Below, piece after piece: positions 1 through 10,325 of a DNA stretch of 64,000 nucleotides. A model generated the notes under the pieces. It saw only the letters and a program-made list of their open reading frames with translations, searched no databases and was not told the origin of the DNA. How positions within the stretch are numbered: position 1 is the stretch's first letter; each line of letters opens with the position of its first letter. The position numbers were made by a program, and so were the translations under genes. The DNA comes from Actinomycetes bacterium. Its GTDB lineage: Bacteria > Actinomycetota > Acidimicrobiia > Acidimicrobiales > RAAP-2. The stretch covers positions 38,655 through 102,654 of the forward strand of contig JAJYXE010000036.1 of assembly GCA_021791145.1 (NCBI GenBank), given 5' to 3'.

Positions 1-282
1 GACCCGCACCTTGCGTCCCTGCGCGTCGACCTGCATGCCGACCCGCGTGGGCTCCCCGCAGCTGCGGCAGACGATCGACACCGCCGAGACCGGGAGCGGC
101 ATGAACTTGTCGATGATGCCGCCCTGGTACGTCTGGGCGGTCGGCTTCGAGTGGCGCTTCGCGACGTTCACCCCCTCGAGCACGACCTTTCCCTCTGACG
201 GCAGCGCGCGCACGACGTCGGCGCGGTGCCCCTTGTACTTCCCGGAGCGCACGACCACGCGGTCACCCTTGCGGACCCGCAT
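1..282 (-). CDS. rplX: 50S ribosomal protein L24 (partial, 3' end outside window)
   Basis: This is the N-terminal 94 residues of ribosomal protein L24, an early-assembly protein of the 50S subunit that binds 23S rRNA. The visible part begins [18 protein letters not shown], which is the KOW motif typical of the family, and contains a Cys-X2-Cys pair (CRSC) near residue 72. The ATG overlaps the TGA of rplN by one base (TGATG), so translation is probably coupled. The gene is cut by the left edge of the window and is the last visible member of the S10-spc type operon. Confidence 0.95.
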   Translation of the reverse strand, partial: MRVRKGDRVVVRSGKYKGHRADVVRALPSEGKVVLEGVNVAKRHSKPTAQTYQGGIIDKFMPLPVSAVSIVCRSCGEPTRVGMQVDAQGRKVRV

Positions 283-650
283 CACAGCACCTCGGGCGCG
301 AGCGAGACGATCCGCATGAACTTCTTGTCGCGCAGCTCCCGTCCGACCGGCCCGAAGATCCGGGTCCCGCGCGGCTGCTGCTGATCGTTGATGAGCACTG
401 CGGCGTTCTCGTCGAAGCGGATGTAGCTGCCGTCGGGGCGGCGCTTCTCCTTGGCCGTGCGCACGACGACGCACTTCACGACATCTCCTTTCTTCACAGC
501 GGCGCCCGGGATCGCGTCCTTCACGGTGGCGACGAAGACGTCGCCGATGCTCGCGTACCGCCGACGCGATCCGCCCAGCACGCGGATGCAGAGCACCTCG
601 CGCGCCCCGGAGTTGTCTGCCACCCGGAGGCGGGACTCCTGCTGGATCAT
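282..650 (-). CDS. rplN: 50S ribosomal protein L14
   Basis: Ribosomal protein L14, a 23S rRNA-binding protein at the subunit interface. I place the start at the ATG giving [16 protein letters not shown], which is the usual family N-terminus and gives 122 residues, the normal length. An upstream in-frame start would add 11 unrelated residues and is not used. The start overlaps the rpsQ stop by four bases (ATGA), indicating translational coupling. The order rpsQ-rplN-rplX is the canonical one. Confidence 0.97.
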   Translation of the reverse strand: MIQQESRLRVADNSGAREVLCIRVLGGSRRRYASIGDVFVATVKDAIPGAAVKKGDVVKCVVVRTAKEKRRPDGSYIRFDENAAVLINDQQQPRGTRIFGPVGRELRDKKFMRIVSLAPEVL

Positions 651-940
651 CTGGCGCGCTCCATGATCTCCGCGAGCCGCCACCGCTTGAGCTTGGAGTA
701 CGGACGGGTCTCCACCACCCGCACGCGGTCACCCACGCGGGCGGCGTTCTGCGCGTCGTGGACGTAGAGACGCTTGGTGCGCTGGACCGTCTTGCCGTAG
801 CGGGGGTGGCGGACACGCTCGACCACCGCGACGACGACGGTCCCCTGCATCTTGTCGGACACGACGGTGCCCTCCCGGACCTTTCGCCGGTTCAGGCGTT
901 CGCCGTTCCCGGGCGAGGCAGCTACCTGATCCAGCTCCAT
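647..940 (-). CDS. rpsQ: 30S ribosomal protein S17
   Basis: Ribosomal protein S17, a primary 16S rRNA-binding OB-fold protein of the small subunit. The conserved core runs from [17 protein letters not shown] to [13 protein letters not shown]. The ATG at 940 overlaps the rpmC stop as TGATG. A GTG one codon upstream (943) is an equally readable start and would add one residue. The protein is about 97 residues, slightly longer than average because of a short N-terminal extension before the OB fold. Confidence 0.96.
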   Translation of the reverse strand: MELDQVAASPGNGERLNRRKVREGTVVSDKMQGTVVVAVVERVRHPRYGKTVQRTKRLYVHDAQNAARVGDRVRVVETRPYSKLKRWRLAEIMERAR

Positions 941-1188
941 CACGCCTCCCGCTCCGTCTCGTCCTCGGCGCCAGCTGTGGCTCCTTCGCCGGTCTCTTCC
1001 TCGAGCTCCTGGCTGCGCAGGACCGTGAGGAGCCGGGCGACGTCCTGCTTCACGTGCTTGATCCGGGCGGTGTTGTCCAGCTGCCCGGTCGCCTTCTGGA
1101 AGCGCAGATTGAACAGCTCCTTACGTGACTCGGCGAGCTTGTCCTCGAGCTCGCTGCGCGCCATGGCCAAGTACTCGGAGGCCGCCAT
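940..1188 (-). CDS. rpmC: 50S ribosomal protein L29
   Basis: Ribosomal protein L29, a small helical-hairpin protein near the exit tunnel where the signal recognition particle and trigger factor dock. The family signature [19 protein letters not shown] is present at about residues 21-39. The ATG at 1188 overlaps the rplP TGA (TGATG). At 82 residues it is longer than the common 60-70 because of an acidic C-terminal tail rich in Glu and Ala from about residue 62. Acidic tails recur in RplV and RpsC just upstream. Confidence 0.96.
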   Translation of the reverse strand: MAASEYLAMARSELEDKLAESRKELFNLRFQKATGQLDNTARIKHVKQDVARLLTVLRSQELEEETGEGATAGAEDETEREA

Positions 1189-1625
1189 CAGACCTGCACC
1201 TCCGCGGCACCGTGGGTACCCGGCCGCACCACGAAGCGCGCCTTCATCGGCAGCTTCTGGATCGCCCGCTCCATCGCTGCCTGCGCCAGCTCCTGGTCCA
1301 CGCCGGAGAGCTCGAAGAGGACGCGCCCCGGACGCACCACGGCCACCCAGTGCTCGGGGTTGCCCTTCCCCGAGCCCATCCGGGTCTCCGCTGGCTTCTG
1401 GGTCACCGGCTTGTCGGGGAAGACGCGGATCCAGATCTTCCCACCTCGGCGCACGTGACGGGTCATCGCGATCCGGGCGGCCTCGATCTGGCGCGCGGTG
1501 AGCCATGCGGGCTCGAGCGCCTGGATCCCGAAGTCGCCGAACGTGACGGTCGTGCCGCCCTTGGCGGCGCCGTTGAGCCGCCCCCGCTGCTGCTTGCGGT
1601 GCTTGACCTTGCGCGGCATGAGCAT
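1188..1625 (-). CDS. rplP: 50S ribosomal protein L16
   Basis: Ribosomal protein L16, which binds near the A-site tRNA elbow and is needed for late 50S assembly. The N-terminus [16 protein letters not shown] and the motif [15 protein letters not shown] are diagnostic. The length, 145 residues, is close to the usual 138-144. The ATG lies one base after the rpsC stop, and the gene ends overlapping rpmC, so the block is tightly coupled. Confidence 0.97.
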   Translation of the reverse strand: MLMPRKVKHRKQQRGRLNGAAKGGTTVTFGDFGIQALEPAWLTARQIEAARIAMTRHVRRGGKIWIRVFPDKPVTQKPAETRMGSGKGNPEHWVAVVRPGRVLFELSGVDQELAQAAMERAIQKLPMKARFVVRPGTHGAAEVQV

Positions 1626-1626
1626 C

Positions 1627-2814
1627 TCAGTCCGCCTCCCGTCGGAAATGGGGCGCCTCGTGGTGCTCGTGACGGCTGCGCCGCTCCATCTCCTCGTCCT
1701 CGGCCAGCTGGCGCTCGAGCTCGTCGGGCTCGCTCGGCGGCGCGATCAGATCCGAGACTGGCGCCACCTCGGCCTCCGCAGCGGCCAGCGCCGCACCCGA
1801 GGGCCTCGTCGCCCCCGAGTCCTGCGGCGTCTCCTCCTGGCTGCCGCCGGTAGCAGGGGCCTCGAACGCGTGACGGCCGGCACCAGCCGCCGCCTCCTCC
1901 TCGGCGGCGAGGGCCTCCTCGGCGGCGAGCTCCGCCTCCTTCGCCGCGAGCGCCTCGCGCTCGGCGGCGAGCGCCTCCCGCTCGGCGGCGAGGGCCTCCT
2001 CCTCGGCGGCGAGCGCCTCCTCCTCGGCGGCGAGCTCCGCAGCGGCCGAGCCCGGCGCCCCGAGCCCCGCTCGCCGCCGCCCACCGCCCGCGGTGATCAG
2101 CCGACGCGGCTTGCCCTGCCCGGACGTCTCGCCAACGGCCATTGCGGCTTCACGGGTGATCTTGTCGTCGATCGAGACCTTGTAGGGCAAGATGTCGCCC
2201 TTGTAGATCCAGACCTTCACCCCGACCCGCCCAGAGGTGGTCCTCGCCTCGCGGAAGCCGTAGTCGATGTCGGCTCGCAGCGTGTGCAGGGGTACCCGGC
2301 CTTCGCGGTAGGACTCCTTGCGGGCCATCTCGGACCCCCCGAGGCGACCCGAGCACTGGACGCGCACCCCTTGCGCACCGGCCTTCTGGACGGTCTGGAT
2401 GGCCCGCTTCATCGCGCGCCGGAAAGCGACCCTGCGGGCGAGCTGGTCGCAGATGCCCTGCGCGATCAGCGCGGCGTCGAGTTCGGGCTGCTTGATCTCT
2501 TGGATGTTGAGCTGGATCCGGTTGCGAAGTCCGGTGATCTCCTCAAGCTTCTTCTTCAAACGGTCGGCCTCCGCGCCGCGGCGGCCGATCACGATGCCCG
2601 GCCGGGCGGTGTGGATGTCCACCCGCAACCGGTCTCGCGTGCGCTCTACCTCGATACGGCTGACGGCCGCAGCTTCCAGCTGGGACATCAAGTAGTCGCG
2701 GATCCTCCAGTCCTCGACCACGAAGTCCCGGTAGTGCCGCTCCTCGAACCAGCGAGACTTCCAGTCGGTGGTGACACCCAGCCGGAAGCCGTAGGGGTTG
2801 ACCTTCTGGCCCAT
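1627..2814 (-). CDS. rpsC: 30S ribosomal protein S3 with long coiled-coil C-terminal tail
   Basis: Ribosomal protein S3, part of the mRNA entry tunnel of the 30S subunit. Residues 1-225 are a normal S3: [14 protein letters not shown] at the start, a KH domain with [14 protein letters not shown] at 73-86, and [16 protein letters not shown] in the C-terminal domain. Family members usually end near 210-280 residues, whereas this one has 395. Residues 259-309 form about seven heptads of the type ALAAEEE, predicted to be a coiled coil. An Ala/Pro/Glu linker and a charged His-rich end follow. The ATG directly abuts the TAG of the frame-corrected rplV. Confidence 0.95.
   Translation of the reverse strand: MGQKVNPYGFRLGVTTDWKSRWFEERHYRDFVVEDWRIRDYLMSQLEAAAVSRIEVERTRDRLRVDIHTARPGIVIGRRGAEADRLKKKLEEITGLRNRIQLNIQEIKQPELDAALIAQGICDQLARRVAFRRAMKRAIQTVQKAGAQGVRVQCSGRLGGSEMARKESYREGRVPLHTLRADIDYGFREARTTSGRVGVKVWIYKGDILPYKVSIDDKITREAAMAVGETSGQGKPRRLITAGGGRRRAGLGAPGSAAAELAAEEEALAAEEEALAAEREALAAEREALAAKEAELAAEEALAAEEEAAAGAGRHAFEAPATGGSQEETPQDSGATRPSGAALAAAEAEVAPVSDLIAPPSEPDELERQLAEDEEMERRSRHEHHEAPHFRREAD
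1888..2040 (-). repeat. 21-bp tandem repeat encoding S3 heptads
   Basis: About seven imperfect copies of a 21-bp unit of the form cctcggcggcgagcgcctcc (plus-strand view) lie inside rpsC. Each encodes one heptad of the [14 protein letters not shown] type, so copy-number change preserves the reading frame and the coiled-coil register. Confidence 0.85.
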
Positions 2815-3476
2815 CTACTCGCCCTTCTCGCTCTCGTCCGTCGGACCCCCGTCGGCCCCGCCCTCCTCGTCGCCGTCCTCCTCGGCCCGGTCCTCCTCGG
2901 GCTCCTCGGGGGCCTCGAGCTCCGCGGGGGCCTCGAGGTTGACCTGGGGCGACTCGGCGGGGAGGGCAGCCTCCGCCTCGGCCTCGGCCTCCGCGACGTG
3001 GCGGCGGCGGGACAGGCGGCCGGCCAGGTCGGCACGGCGGCGGGACTCGGCGACCCGACGCTGGCGCAGCGCACCGGCGGCCTGCCGCTGGGCTCGCCGG
3101 CGGATCAGGCGCTCCTCGGGCATGCGGCTCACAATGACCGTGATATGGCAGCTCCGCTTCCGGATCCGCGTCGCCGCCCTCGCGCCCGAGGCCGCCAGCG
3201 CTTCAGGGTGACGCCCTCGTCCGCGTAGCAAGACGACACGTAGAGCTCCTCTGCGTCCGCTCCGTCGTTGTGGACGGCGTTGGCGACCGCCGAGGCCAGC
3301 AGCTTGCCCACGATCTCCGCCGCCTCACGCGGCGTGCCCTGGAGGATCTCGGCCGCCCGGTCGACGTCTTGCCCACGGATGAGGTTCAGCACGACCCGTG
3401 CCTTGGTGGCGGACATGCGGCAGTGCCGAAGGACCGCGCGCGTGCCCGGCCGTTCGTTGGTCTTGATCCCCGGCAC
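2815..3476 (-). CDS. rplV: 50S ribosomal protein L22, frameshifted as given, with long C-terminal tail
   Basis: Ribosomal protein L22 lines the peptide exit tunnel. From the GTG at 3476 the frame encodes a normal L22 (RMSATKARVVLNLIRG, LLASAVANAVHN, DEGVTLKRWRPRARGR). Near residue 100 it shifts into an unrelated tail ending at 3129. The true continuation (ATRIRKRSCHITVIVS) lies in another frame and stays open to TAG at 2815-2817. Restoring one base at about 3173-3178 joins the two into 220 residues. The corrected stop directly abuts the rpsC ATG, as expected in this packed operon, whereas the uncorrected stop would leave a 314-base gap. The corrected tail is first Arg-rich and then strongly acidic (Glu/Asp/Pro), about 100 residues beyond the usual end. 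A sequencing or assembly error is the simplest explanation. Confidence 0.88.
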
Positions 3477-3477
3477 C

Positions 3478-3756
3478 TCAGCGCCTCCCCGCCCGCTCTT
3501 GTCCCGCGTGGTAGCGGAAGGTGCGCGTGGGGGCGAACTCGCCGAGCTTGTGCCCGACCATCGCCTCGGTCACGTAGACGGGCACGTGCCGGCGGCCGTC
3601 GTGCACCGCGATCGTGTGGCCCACCATGTCGGGGATGATCGTGGACCGGCGTGACCAGGTCTTGATGACCCGTTTCTCGCCGGTCGCGTTCAACGCGTCC
3701 ACCTTCTTCAGCAGGTGGTCGTCCACAAACGGCCCCTTCTTCAAGCTCCGCGGCAC
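3478..3756 (-). CDS. rpsS: 30S ribosomal protein S19
   Basis: Ribosomal protein S19, in the head of the small subunit, forming a complex with S13 near the A and P sites. Recognised by [15 protein letters not shown], the motif [21 protein letters not shown], and [16 protein letters not shown]. The length, 92 residues, is normal. The start is GTG (cac on the plus strand at 3754-3756). The stop lies one base before the rplV start. Confidence 0.97.
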   Translation of the reverse strand: MPRSLKKGPFVDDHLLKKVDALNATGEKRVIKTWSRRSTIIPDMVGHTIAVHDGRRHVPVYVTEAMVGHKLGEFAPTRTFRYHAGQERAGRR

Positions 3757-3768
3757 CGCGACCTCCCG

Positions 3769-4605
3769 CTACCGCCTGGCGCCGCGGGTGCGGCGTCGGC
3801 GGACGATCAACTTGTCGGACTCCTTGTGGCGCGCACGGGTGCGTCCCTCCGGCTTTCCCCACGGGGAGACCGGGTGGCGGCCTCCGGACGACTTCCCTTC
3901 GCCACCCCCGAGCGGGTGGTCGACCGGGTTCATCGCGACGCCGCGGGTCTGCGGGCGGATGCCCTTCCAGCGGTTGCGCCCGGCCTTCCCCACCTTCACG
4001 AGCTCGGACTCGGCGTTCCCGACGACGCCGAGGGTCGCGCGGCACTCGATCGAGACGCGGCGCATCTCGGTCGAGGGCAGCCGGATCGTCGCGTAGGCAC
4101 CTTCCTTGGCGACGAGCTGGACGCTCATGCCCGCGCCCCGTGCCAGCTTGCCGCCACCGCCTGGCCGGAGCTCGACGCAGTGGACGACGGAGCCCACCGG
4201 GATGTAGCGGAGCGGCAGGGCGTTGCCCGGCCGGATCTCGGCGCCCTGGCCGTTCTGCAGGACGTCACCGACCTGCACGTTGGCCGGGGCGAGGATGTAG
4301 CGCTTCTCCCCGTCGGCGAAGTGGAGAAGCGCCAGGCGCGCGTTGCGGTTGGGGTCGTACTCGATCGCGGCGACCTTGGCCGGCACGTTGTCCTTGTCGC
4401 GGCGAAAGTCGACAATCCGGTATTGGCGCTTGTGGCCGCCGCCGCGGTGGCGTGCAGTCTTGCGGCCGTAGTTGTTGCGGCCGCCCGAGCCAGGTTTCGA
4501 CGCGAGCAGCGAGCGCTCAGGGCGGTCTCGCGTGATCTCGGCGAAGTCGGAGACGGTCTGGAACCGCCGTCCGGCGCTGGTGGGCTTGCGTGAGCGAAGC
4601 GGCAT
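3769..4605 (-). CDS. rplB: 50S ribosomal protein L2
   Basis: Ribosomal protein L2, the largest 50S protein, needed for subunit association and peptidyl-transferase activity. It is 278 residues, the usual length. Conserved blocks include [20 protein letters not shown], the central [17 protein letters not shown] region, and the C-terminal [17 protein letters not shown] with the functionally important His within it. It sits between rplW and rpsS in the canonical order. Confidence 0.98.
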   Translation of the reverse strand: MPLRSRKPTSAGRRFQTVSDFAEITRDRPERSLLASKPGSGGRNNYGRKTARHRGGGHKRQYRIVDFRRDKDNVPAKVAAIEYDPNRNARLALLHFADGEKRYILAPANVQVGDVLQNGQGAEIRPGNALPLRYIPVGSVVHCVELRPGGGGKLARGAGMSVQLVAKEGAYATIRLPSTEMRRVSIECRATLGVVGNAESELVKVGKAGRNRWKGIRPQTRGVAMNPVDHPLGGGEGKSSGGRHPVSPWGKPEGRTRARHKESDKLIVRRRRTRGARR

Positions 4606-4612
4606 GGCGTCC

Positions 4613-4912
4613 TCAGCTCTCGAAGAGGTCGATCTTGTCGCCCGCGTGCAGCGTCACGAACGCGCGCTTGGTGTCGGGGCGCCGGCCGGCCTTGTTGGTA
4701 CGCCGGTTGCGGGACGTCTTGCCTTTTCGGTTGAGGGTGTTCACCTGGTCGACGCGCACGTCGAATGCCTGCTCGACCGCGCGCCGGACGTCGATCTTCG
4801 TCGCACGCCGGTCGACGACGAAGACGTAGACGTTCCGTTCCATGAGCGCGTAGGACTTCTCGGAGATCACCGGGCGCCGCAGTACCGACGTGGGCTCCCT
4901 CATCGCCTTCAT
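4613..4912 (-). CDS. rplW: 50S ribosomal protein L23
   Basis: Ribosomal protein L23, at the exit-tunnel rim, which docks trigger factor and SRP. Recognised by [16 protein letters not shown] and [21 protein letters not shown] choose the ATG at 4912 because it overlaps the rplD stop as ATGA, giving 99 residues; an internal ATG three codons later (4903) is possible. The order rplD-rplW-rplB is canonical. Confidence 0.96.
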   Translation of the reverse strand: MKAMREPTSVLRRPVISEKSYALMERNVYVFVVDRRATKIDVRRAVEQAFDVRVDQVNTLNRKGKTSRNRRTNKAGRRPDTKRAFVTLHAGDKIDLFES

Positions 4913-5628
4913 CGCTCGGCCTCCTCGTCCCAGCCGCCGGGAAGCGTGGCGTCGGAGAACACGACCCAGTCGTTGCGCAGGACGTCGTAGGCGGAGAGCT
5001 CGCCGGCGAGCACCGTCTGGACCTCCGGCAGGTTTGCGAAGGAACGCGCCGCCGTCACCTCGTCGTCGCCGAGCACCACCAGCACCCGTCCGCCGACACC
5101 GAGCGCCTCGAGCGCCCGGATGGCGTCCTTGGTCCTGGGCTCCCCGAAGCCCCATGCGTCGACCAGCGCCACCTTCGACGCCGCGGCCCGGTCGGACAGC
5201 GCGGAGCGCAGGGCGAGGCGCACCATCTTCTTGGGGGTACGCTGCACATAGCTGCGGGGCTTGGGTCCGAGCGCGACCCCGCCGCCGGTCCAGATCGGCG
5301 AGCGGGTCGACCCCTGGCGGGCTCGGCCGGTGCCCTTCTGGCGCCACGGCTTGGAACCGCCGCCGCGCACCTCGGCCCGGGTCTTGGTCGAATGGGTGCC
5401 TGCTCGGGAGGCCGCGAGCTGCGCGGTCACGACCTGGTGCAGGACTGCGTGGTTGGGCTCGATGCCGAAGATCTCGGGGGAGAGCAGGACCTCCCCGAGC
5501 GACGTGCCGGCCATGTCCTTGCGCTCGACGGTGCGCGACACCGGCGCGGGCCGGTCCTTTCGAACCGCGAGCCGGCGCTGGCCTGTCACCGAGGCGGCGG
5601 TCCCGGTGGCGAGCGGGCTCTGGCTCAC
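4909..5628 (-). CDS. rplD: 50S ribosomal protein L4
   Basis: Ribosomal protein L4, an early-assembly protein whose extended loop lines the exit tunnel. The loop motif GGGSKPWRQKGTGRARQGS is present at about residues 89-107. The start is GTG overlapping the rplC TGA (GTGA). At 239 residues it is slightly longer than average because of a variable N-terminus. In E. coli L4 also represses its own operon; nothing here shows whether that holds in this organism. Confidence 0.96.
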   Translation of the reverse strand: MSQSPLATGTAASVTGQRRLAVRKDRPAPVSRTVERKDMAGTSLGEVLLSPEIFGIEPNHAVLHQVVTAQLAASRAGTHSTKTRAEVRGGGSKPWRQKGTGRARQGSTRSPIWTGGGVALGPKPRSYVQRTPKKMVRLALRSALSDRAAASKVALVDAWGFGEPRTKDAIRALEALGVGGRVLVVLGDDEVTAARSFANLPEVQTVLAGELSAYDVLRNDWVVFSDATLPGGWDEEAER

Positions 5629-6287
5629 TGGGAGCTCCCGTTGCGCTGCGGCGGGGTCTTGACCGAGTCGCGCAGCACCACGACCGCGCCGCGGGGACCG
5701 GGGACCGCCCCCTTCACCAGCACGAGCTCACGCTCGGGGTCACTCGAGACGACCTCGAGATTGAGCGCCGTGACCTGGCGGGCGCCCATCCGTCCCGCCA
5801 TCCGCGTCCCCTTGAACACCTTGGCGGGCGTGGCGCACGCACCGATCGAGCCCGGGGCGCGGTGGTGCTTGTGGTTGCCGTGCGCGGCGCCTTGGCCCTT
5901 GAAGTTGTGCCGCTTCATCCCTCCGGCAAAGCCCTTTCCCTTGCTCACCGCGATCGCGTCGACCCGCTCGCCGGCGCTCCACAGCTCGGCAGTCAGCTCT
6001 TGGCCGACTTCGAAGGAGGCGGCGTCCTCCAGACGCAGCTCGAGGAGACGCCGACCCGGGTCTACGCCGGCGCGCTCGTAGTGGCCGCGCTCGGCCTTGG
6101 TCAGCGTCGACGCCCGGCGGAAGCCCCAGGTCACCTGGAGGGCCGCGTAGCCTTCACGCTCGGGCGTCTTGACCTGGACGATGCGTACGGGCGCGACGCG
6201 CAGGACCGTCACCGGTACGGCGCGGTTCTGCTCGTCCCATACCTGGGTCATGCCGACCTTCTCGCCGACGATCGCCTTCGTTGCCAC
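5625..6287 (-). CDS. rplC: 50S ribosomal protein L3
   Basis: Ribosomal protein L3, an early 50S assembly protein near the peptidyl-transferase centre. Recognised by AIVGEKVGMTQVWDE at the N-terminus, SKGKGFAGGMKRHNFKG, and GSIGACATPAKVFKGTRMAG. The start is the GTG at 6287, which has a good Shine-Dalgarno sequence (gaggagag) just upstream and gives 220 residues, the usual length. It is separated from rpsJ by 249 bases containing a promoter-like element and a hairpin, unlike the usual tight junction. Confidence 0.96.
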   Translation of the reverse strand: MATKAIVGEKVGMTQVWDEQNRAVPVTVLRVAPVRIVQVKTPEREGYAALQVTWGFRRASTLTKAERGHYERAGVDPGRRLLELRLEDAASFEVGQELTAELWSAGERVDAIAVSKGKGFAGGMKRHNFKGQGAAHGNHKHHRAPGSIGACATPAKVFKGTRMAGRMGARQVTALNLEVVSSDPERELVLVKGAVPGPRGAVVVLRDSVKTPPQRNGSSQ

Positions 6288-6330
6288 GTCTCTCCTCGCA
6301 CTCGGCGCTCGCCGCCAATGCGCATGCCAA

Positions 6331-6360
6331 CGCTCCGCCCGGAGAAACCCGAGCGGAGCG
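6331..6360 (-). promoter_or_regulatory. hairpin in the rplC leader
   Basis: A perfect 8-bp inverted repeat (cgctccgc / gcggagcg) with a 14-base loop lies about 45 bases upstream of the rplC start, in the untranslated stretch between rpsJ and rplC. It could act as an attenuator or a leader structure for ribosomal-protein feedback. The function is not shown by the sequence. Confidence 0.5.
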
Positions 6361-6487
6361 CTCGTCTCGTGTCGGCCGGAGGTTCCCCCCGCACCCCCTG
6401 GGCGCGACGGGCGCTCCGGCACGTCTGCTGGTTGCGCTCGGTGGTCTGCCGATCTCGCACCGGCCACCCGCGGATGGCCGGCAGGGC

Positions 6488-6517
6488 ATCCTAGCGGACC
6501 GCGGCGAGGGGCGCCAA
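6488..6517 (-). promoter_or_regulatory. candidate sigma-A promoter for the rplC operon
   Basis: On the minus strand, TTGGCG at 6517-6512 and TAGGAT at 6493-6488 are separated by 18 bases, a good housekeeping-sigma arrangement. It lies just after the rpsJ stop, about 200 bases upstream of rplC, so rplC-rplX could be transcribed independently of tuf-rpsJ. Confidence 0.55.
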
Positions 6518-6536
6518 GGCGACCCCCGGCGAAGCG

Positions 6537-6863
6537 TCAGGCGTTCTGGATCTTGATCTCGATGTCCACGCCCGCGGGGAGGTCGAGCCGCTGGAGCGAG
6601 TCGACGGTCTTGGGGGTGTGCTCGACGATGTCCACCAGCCGCTTGTGCACGCGCATCTCGAAGTGCTCGCGGCTGTCCTTGTACTTGTGAGGCGACCGGA
6701 TCACGGTGTAGCGGTGCTTGTCGGTCGGCAGCGGCACCGGCCCCTGCACCTTCGCCTGGGTACGGAGGACCGTCTGGACGATCTTCTCCGTCGACTGGTC
6801 GAGGATCTCATGGTCGTAGGCCTTCAGCCTGATCCTGATCTTCTGCCGGCTGGTGTCGGCCAT
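6537..6863 (-). CDS. rpsJ: 30S ribosomal protein S10
   Basis: Ribosomal protein S10 (NusE), a small-subunit head protein that also partners NusB and NusG in antitermination. Recognised by [37 protein letters not shown] and [19 protein letters not shown]. The ATG at 6863 has an upstream gaggag and gives 108 residues, a few more than the usual 102. It lies 26 bases downstream of tuf. Confidence 0.97.
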   Translation of the reverse strand: MADTSRQKIRIRLKAYDHEILDQSTEKIVQTVLRTQAKVQGPVPLPTDKHRYTVIRSPHKYKDSREHFEMRVHKRLVDIVEHTPKTVDSLQRLDLPAGVDIEIKIQNA

Positions 6864-6889
6864 GGCTGCTCGCTCCTCGCCGTCACCGG

Positions 6890-8077
<1,188 letters not shown>

Positions 8078-8173
8078 CTCCTCGGACTACTCCCTGTCTC
8101 GGGCGGCGCCCCTGCGGGCCCACCGCCGGCGGTCCCCCGCCCATGGTGGTATCTGTCTTCTGCGTGCCGCATC

Positions 8174-8195
8174 CCCGCCGGCCAGCGCCGGCGGG
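8174..8195 (-). terminator. hairpin just after fusA
   Basis: A perfect 9-bp stem (cccgccggc / gccggcggg) with a four-base loop starts a few bases after the fusA stop codon. There is no T-tract. GC-rich hairpins without T-tracts are common at actinobacterial gene ends and may terminate, attenuate or protect the fusA mRNA. Confidence 0.5.
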
Positions 8196-8198
8196 CAC

Positions 8199-10298
8199 CT
8201 ACTCGCCGCGTGCCCTGGCGATGATCTCCTTGGCGATCGCGTCGGGCACTTCGTTGTAGGCGTGGAACTGCATCGTGTACGTGGCTCGGCCCTGGGTACG
8301 CGAACGCAGATCGGTAGCGTAGCCGAACATGTCGGCCAGCGGTACCTGCGCCCGGACCACGTGGCTGCTGCCCCGTTGCTCCATCCCCTCGACCCGCCCC
8401 CGGCGGGAGGAGAGGTCGCCGATCACGTCCCCCATGTACTCCTCGGGGGTAACGACCTCGACCGCCATCACCGGCTCCAGGAGCACGGGATCGGCCATGC
8501 GCAGCGCCTTCTTCACCGCCATCGAGCCGGCGATCTTGAAGGCCATCTCGGAGGAGTCGACCTCGTGGTAGGACCCGAAGACGAGGGTCACCCGGACGTC
8601 CACGGTCGGATACCCCGCGAGGACGCCCGAGGTCAGCGCCTCTTGGATCCCGGCGTCGACGGCCGGGATGTACTCCTTGGGGATGACCCCGCCCGTGATC
8701 TTGTCGATGAACTCGTAGCCGCCCCCGGGGCCAGTGGGCTCGACGTCGATCACGACGTGGCCGTACTGGCCGCGCCCCCCCGTCTGGCGGACGTAGCGCT
8801 CCTCGACCTTGTCCGCGGTCTTGCGGATCGTCTCGCGGTACGCCACCTGGGGCTTGCCGACGTTGGCGTCGACGTTGAACTCCCGGAGCATCCGGTCGAC
8901 CAGGACCTCGAGGTGGAGCTCTCCCATCCCCGAGATGACGGTCTGGGCGGTCTCTGTGTCCGTGCGGACCCGGAAGGTCGGGTCCTCCTCGCTCAGGGCG
9001 AACAGCGCCCTTGACAGCTTGTCCTGGTCTGCCTTGGTCTTCGGCTCCACCGCGACGTGGATGACCGGCTCTGGGAACTCGAGTGCTTCGAGGACGATCG
9101 GGTGGGCAGGATCAGCGAGCGTGTCGCCGGTGGTCGTCTGCTTGAGGCCGACGGCGGCCACGATGTCGCCCGCGAAGATCGCGTCCTTGTCCTCCCGATG
9201 GTTGGCGTGCATCTGCAGCAGGCGGCCGATCCGCTCCTTGCGATCCTTCGTCGTGTTGGTGACGGTGCCGCCCTTGCGCATGGACCCCGAGTAGACGCGC
9301 AGGTAGGTGAGCTTGCCGACGTAGGGGTCGGTCATGATCTTGAAGGCAAGGGCGGCAAACGGCGCCGAGTCGTCGGGGGGGCGCTCCTCCAGCTCTTCGG
9401 ACGAACCCGGCTTCGTGCCGGTGGCGGGCGGGAGATCGAGCGGGCTCGGCAGGTAGTCCACGACCGCGTCGAGCATGGGCTGGACGCCCTTGTTCTTGAA
9501 GGCCGAGCCGCAGAGCACGGGGACCACCTCATTGGCGAGGGTGGCGGCGCGCAGCGCCGCCCGCAGGTCCCCCGCGGTGATCTCCTCGTCGGCGAGGAAC
9601 CTCTCCATGATCGTGTCCGAGTAGTTGGAGAGCACGTCGACGAGCTGGTGGCGCGCGTCCTCGACCTCCTGAGCGAGGTCGGCGGGGACGTCAGTCTCGT
9701 CCCACTTCTCGCCCATGCCCTCCTCCCAGACGAGGGCGCGGCTCGCGAGAAGGTCGACCACGCCGCGGAACCCGCCCTCGGTGCCGATCGGCAGCTGGAC
9801 CACCGCCGGGACCGCGTCGAGCCGGTCGCGGATCATCTGGACGGTGCGGTGGAAGTCCGCCCCGACGCGGTCCATCTTGTTGACGAAGCAGATGCGAGGA
9901 ACCCGGTACTTGTTCGCCTGGCGCCAGACCGTCTCGGTCTGGGGCTCCACCCCTGCGACCGCGTCGAAGACCGCCACCGCGCCGTCGAGCACGCGCAAGG
10001 AGCGCTCGACCTCCACCGTGAAGTCCACGTGGCCGGGGGTGTCGATGATGTTGATCCAGGTGTCACGCCACCGGCAGGTGGTGGCGGCAGAGGTGATCGT
10101 GATGCCGCGCTCTTGCTCTTGGACCATCCAGTCCATGGTCGCCGCGCCTTCGTGCACCTCGCCGATCTTGTAATTGCGACCGGTGTAATAGAGGATGCGC
10201 TCGGTGGTCGTGGTCTTGCCCGCGTCGATGTGCGCCATGATCCCGATGTTGCGGGTCTTGGCGAGCGGGAATTCGCGCTGGGGCACAGGGTCAGGCAT
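8199..10298 (-). CDS. fusA: translation elongation factor G
   Basis: EF-G, the GTPase that drives tRNA-mRNA translocation and, with RRF, ribosome recycling. It is 699 residues, the normal length. The GTPase motifs [16 protein letters not shown] (about 20-35), DTPGHVDFT, and [10 protein letters not shown] are present, and domain IV has the GGRGQYGHV motif. It starts with ATG 28 bases after rpsG and is part of rpsL-rpsG-fusA-tuf. Confidence 0.98.
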   Translation of the reverse strand: MPDPVPQREFPLAKTRNIGIMAHIDAGKTTTTERILYYTGRNYKIGEVHEGAATMDWMVQEQERGITITSAATTCRWRDTWINIIDTPGHVDFTVEVERSLRVLDGAVAVFDAVAGVEPQTETVWRQANKYRVPRICFVNKMDRVGADFHRTVQMIRDRLDAVPAVVQLPIGTEGGFRGVVDLLASRALVWEEGMGEKWDETDVPADLAQEVEDARHQLVDVLSNYSDTIMERFLADEEITAGDLRAALRAATLANEVVPVLCGSAFKNKGVQPMLDAVVDYLPSPLDLPPATGTKPGSSEELEERPPDDSAPFAALAFKIMTDPYVGKLTYLRVYSGSMRKGGTVTNTTKDRKERIGRLLQMHANHREDKDAIFAGDIVAAVGLKQTTTGDTLADPAHPIVLEALEFPEPVIHVAVEPKTKADQDKLSRALFALSEEDPTFRVRTDTETAQTVISGMGELHLEVLVDRMLREFNVDANVGKPQVAYRETIRKTADKVEERYVRQTGGRGQYGHVVIDVEPTGPGGGYEFIDKITGGVIPKEYIPAVDAGIQEALTSGVLAGYPTVDVRVTLVFGSYHEVDSSEMAFKIAGSMAVKKALRMADPVLLEPVMAVEVVTPEEYMGDVIGDLSSRRGRVEGMEQRGSSHVVRAQVPLADMFGYATDLRSRTQGRATYTMQFHAYNEVPDAIAKEIIARARGE

Positions 10299-10325
10299 GG
10301 GTACTCGATTCCAGGAGAGGACCGA

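Noticed and set aside
3129..3476. Short L22 ending at 3129 as a genuine gene end
   Set aside because: It loses the conserved C-terminal hairpin and strand of L22 and would leave a 314-base gap before rpsC, while the missing part is intact in another frame.
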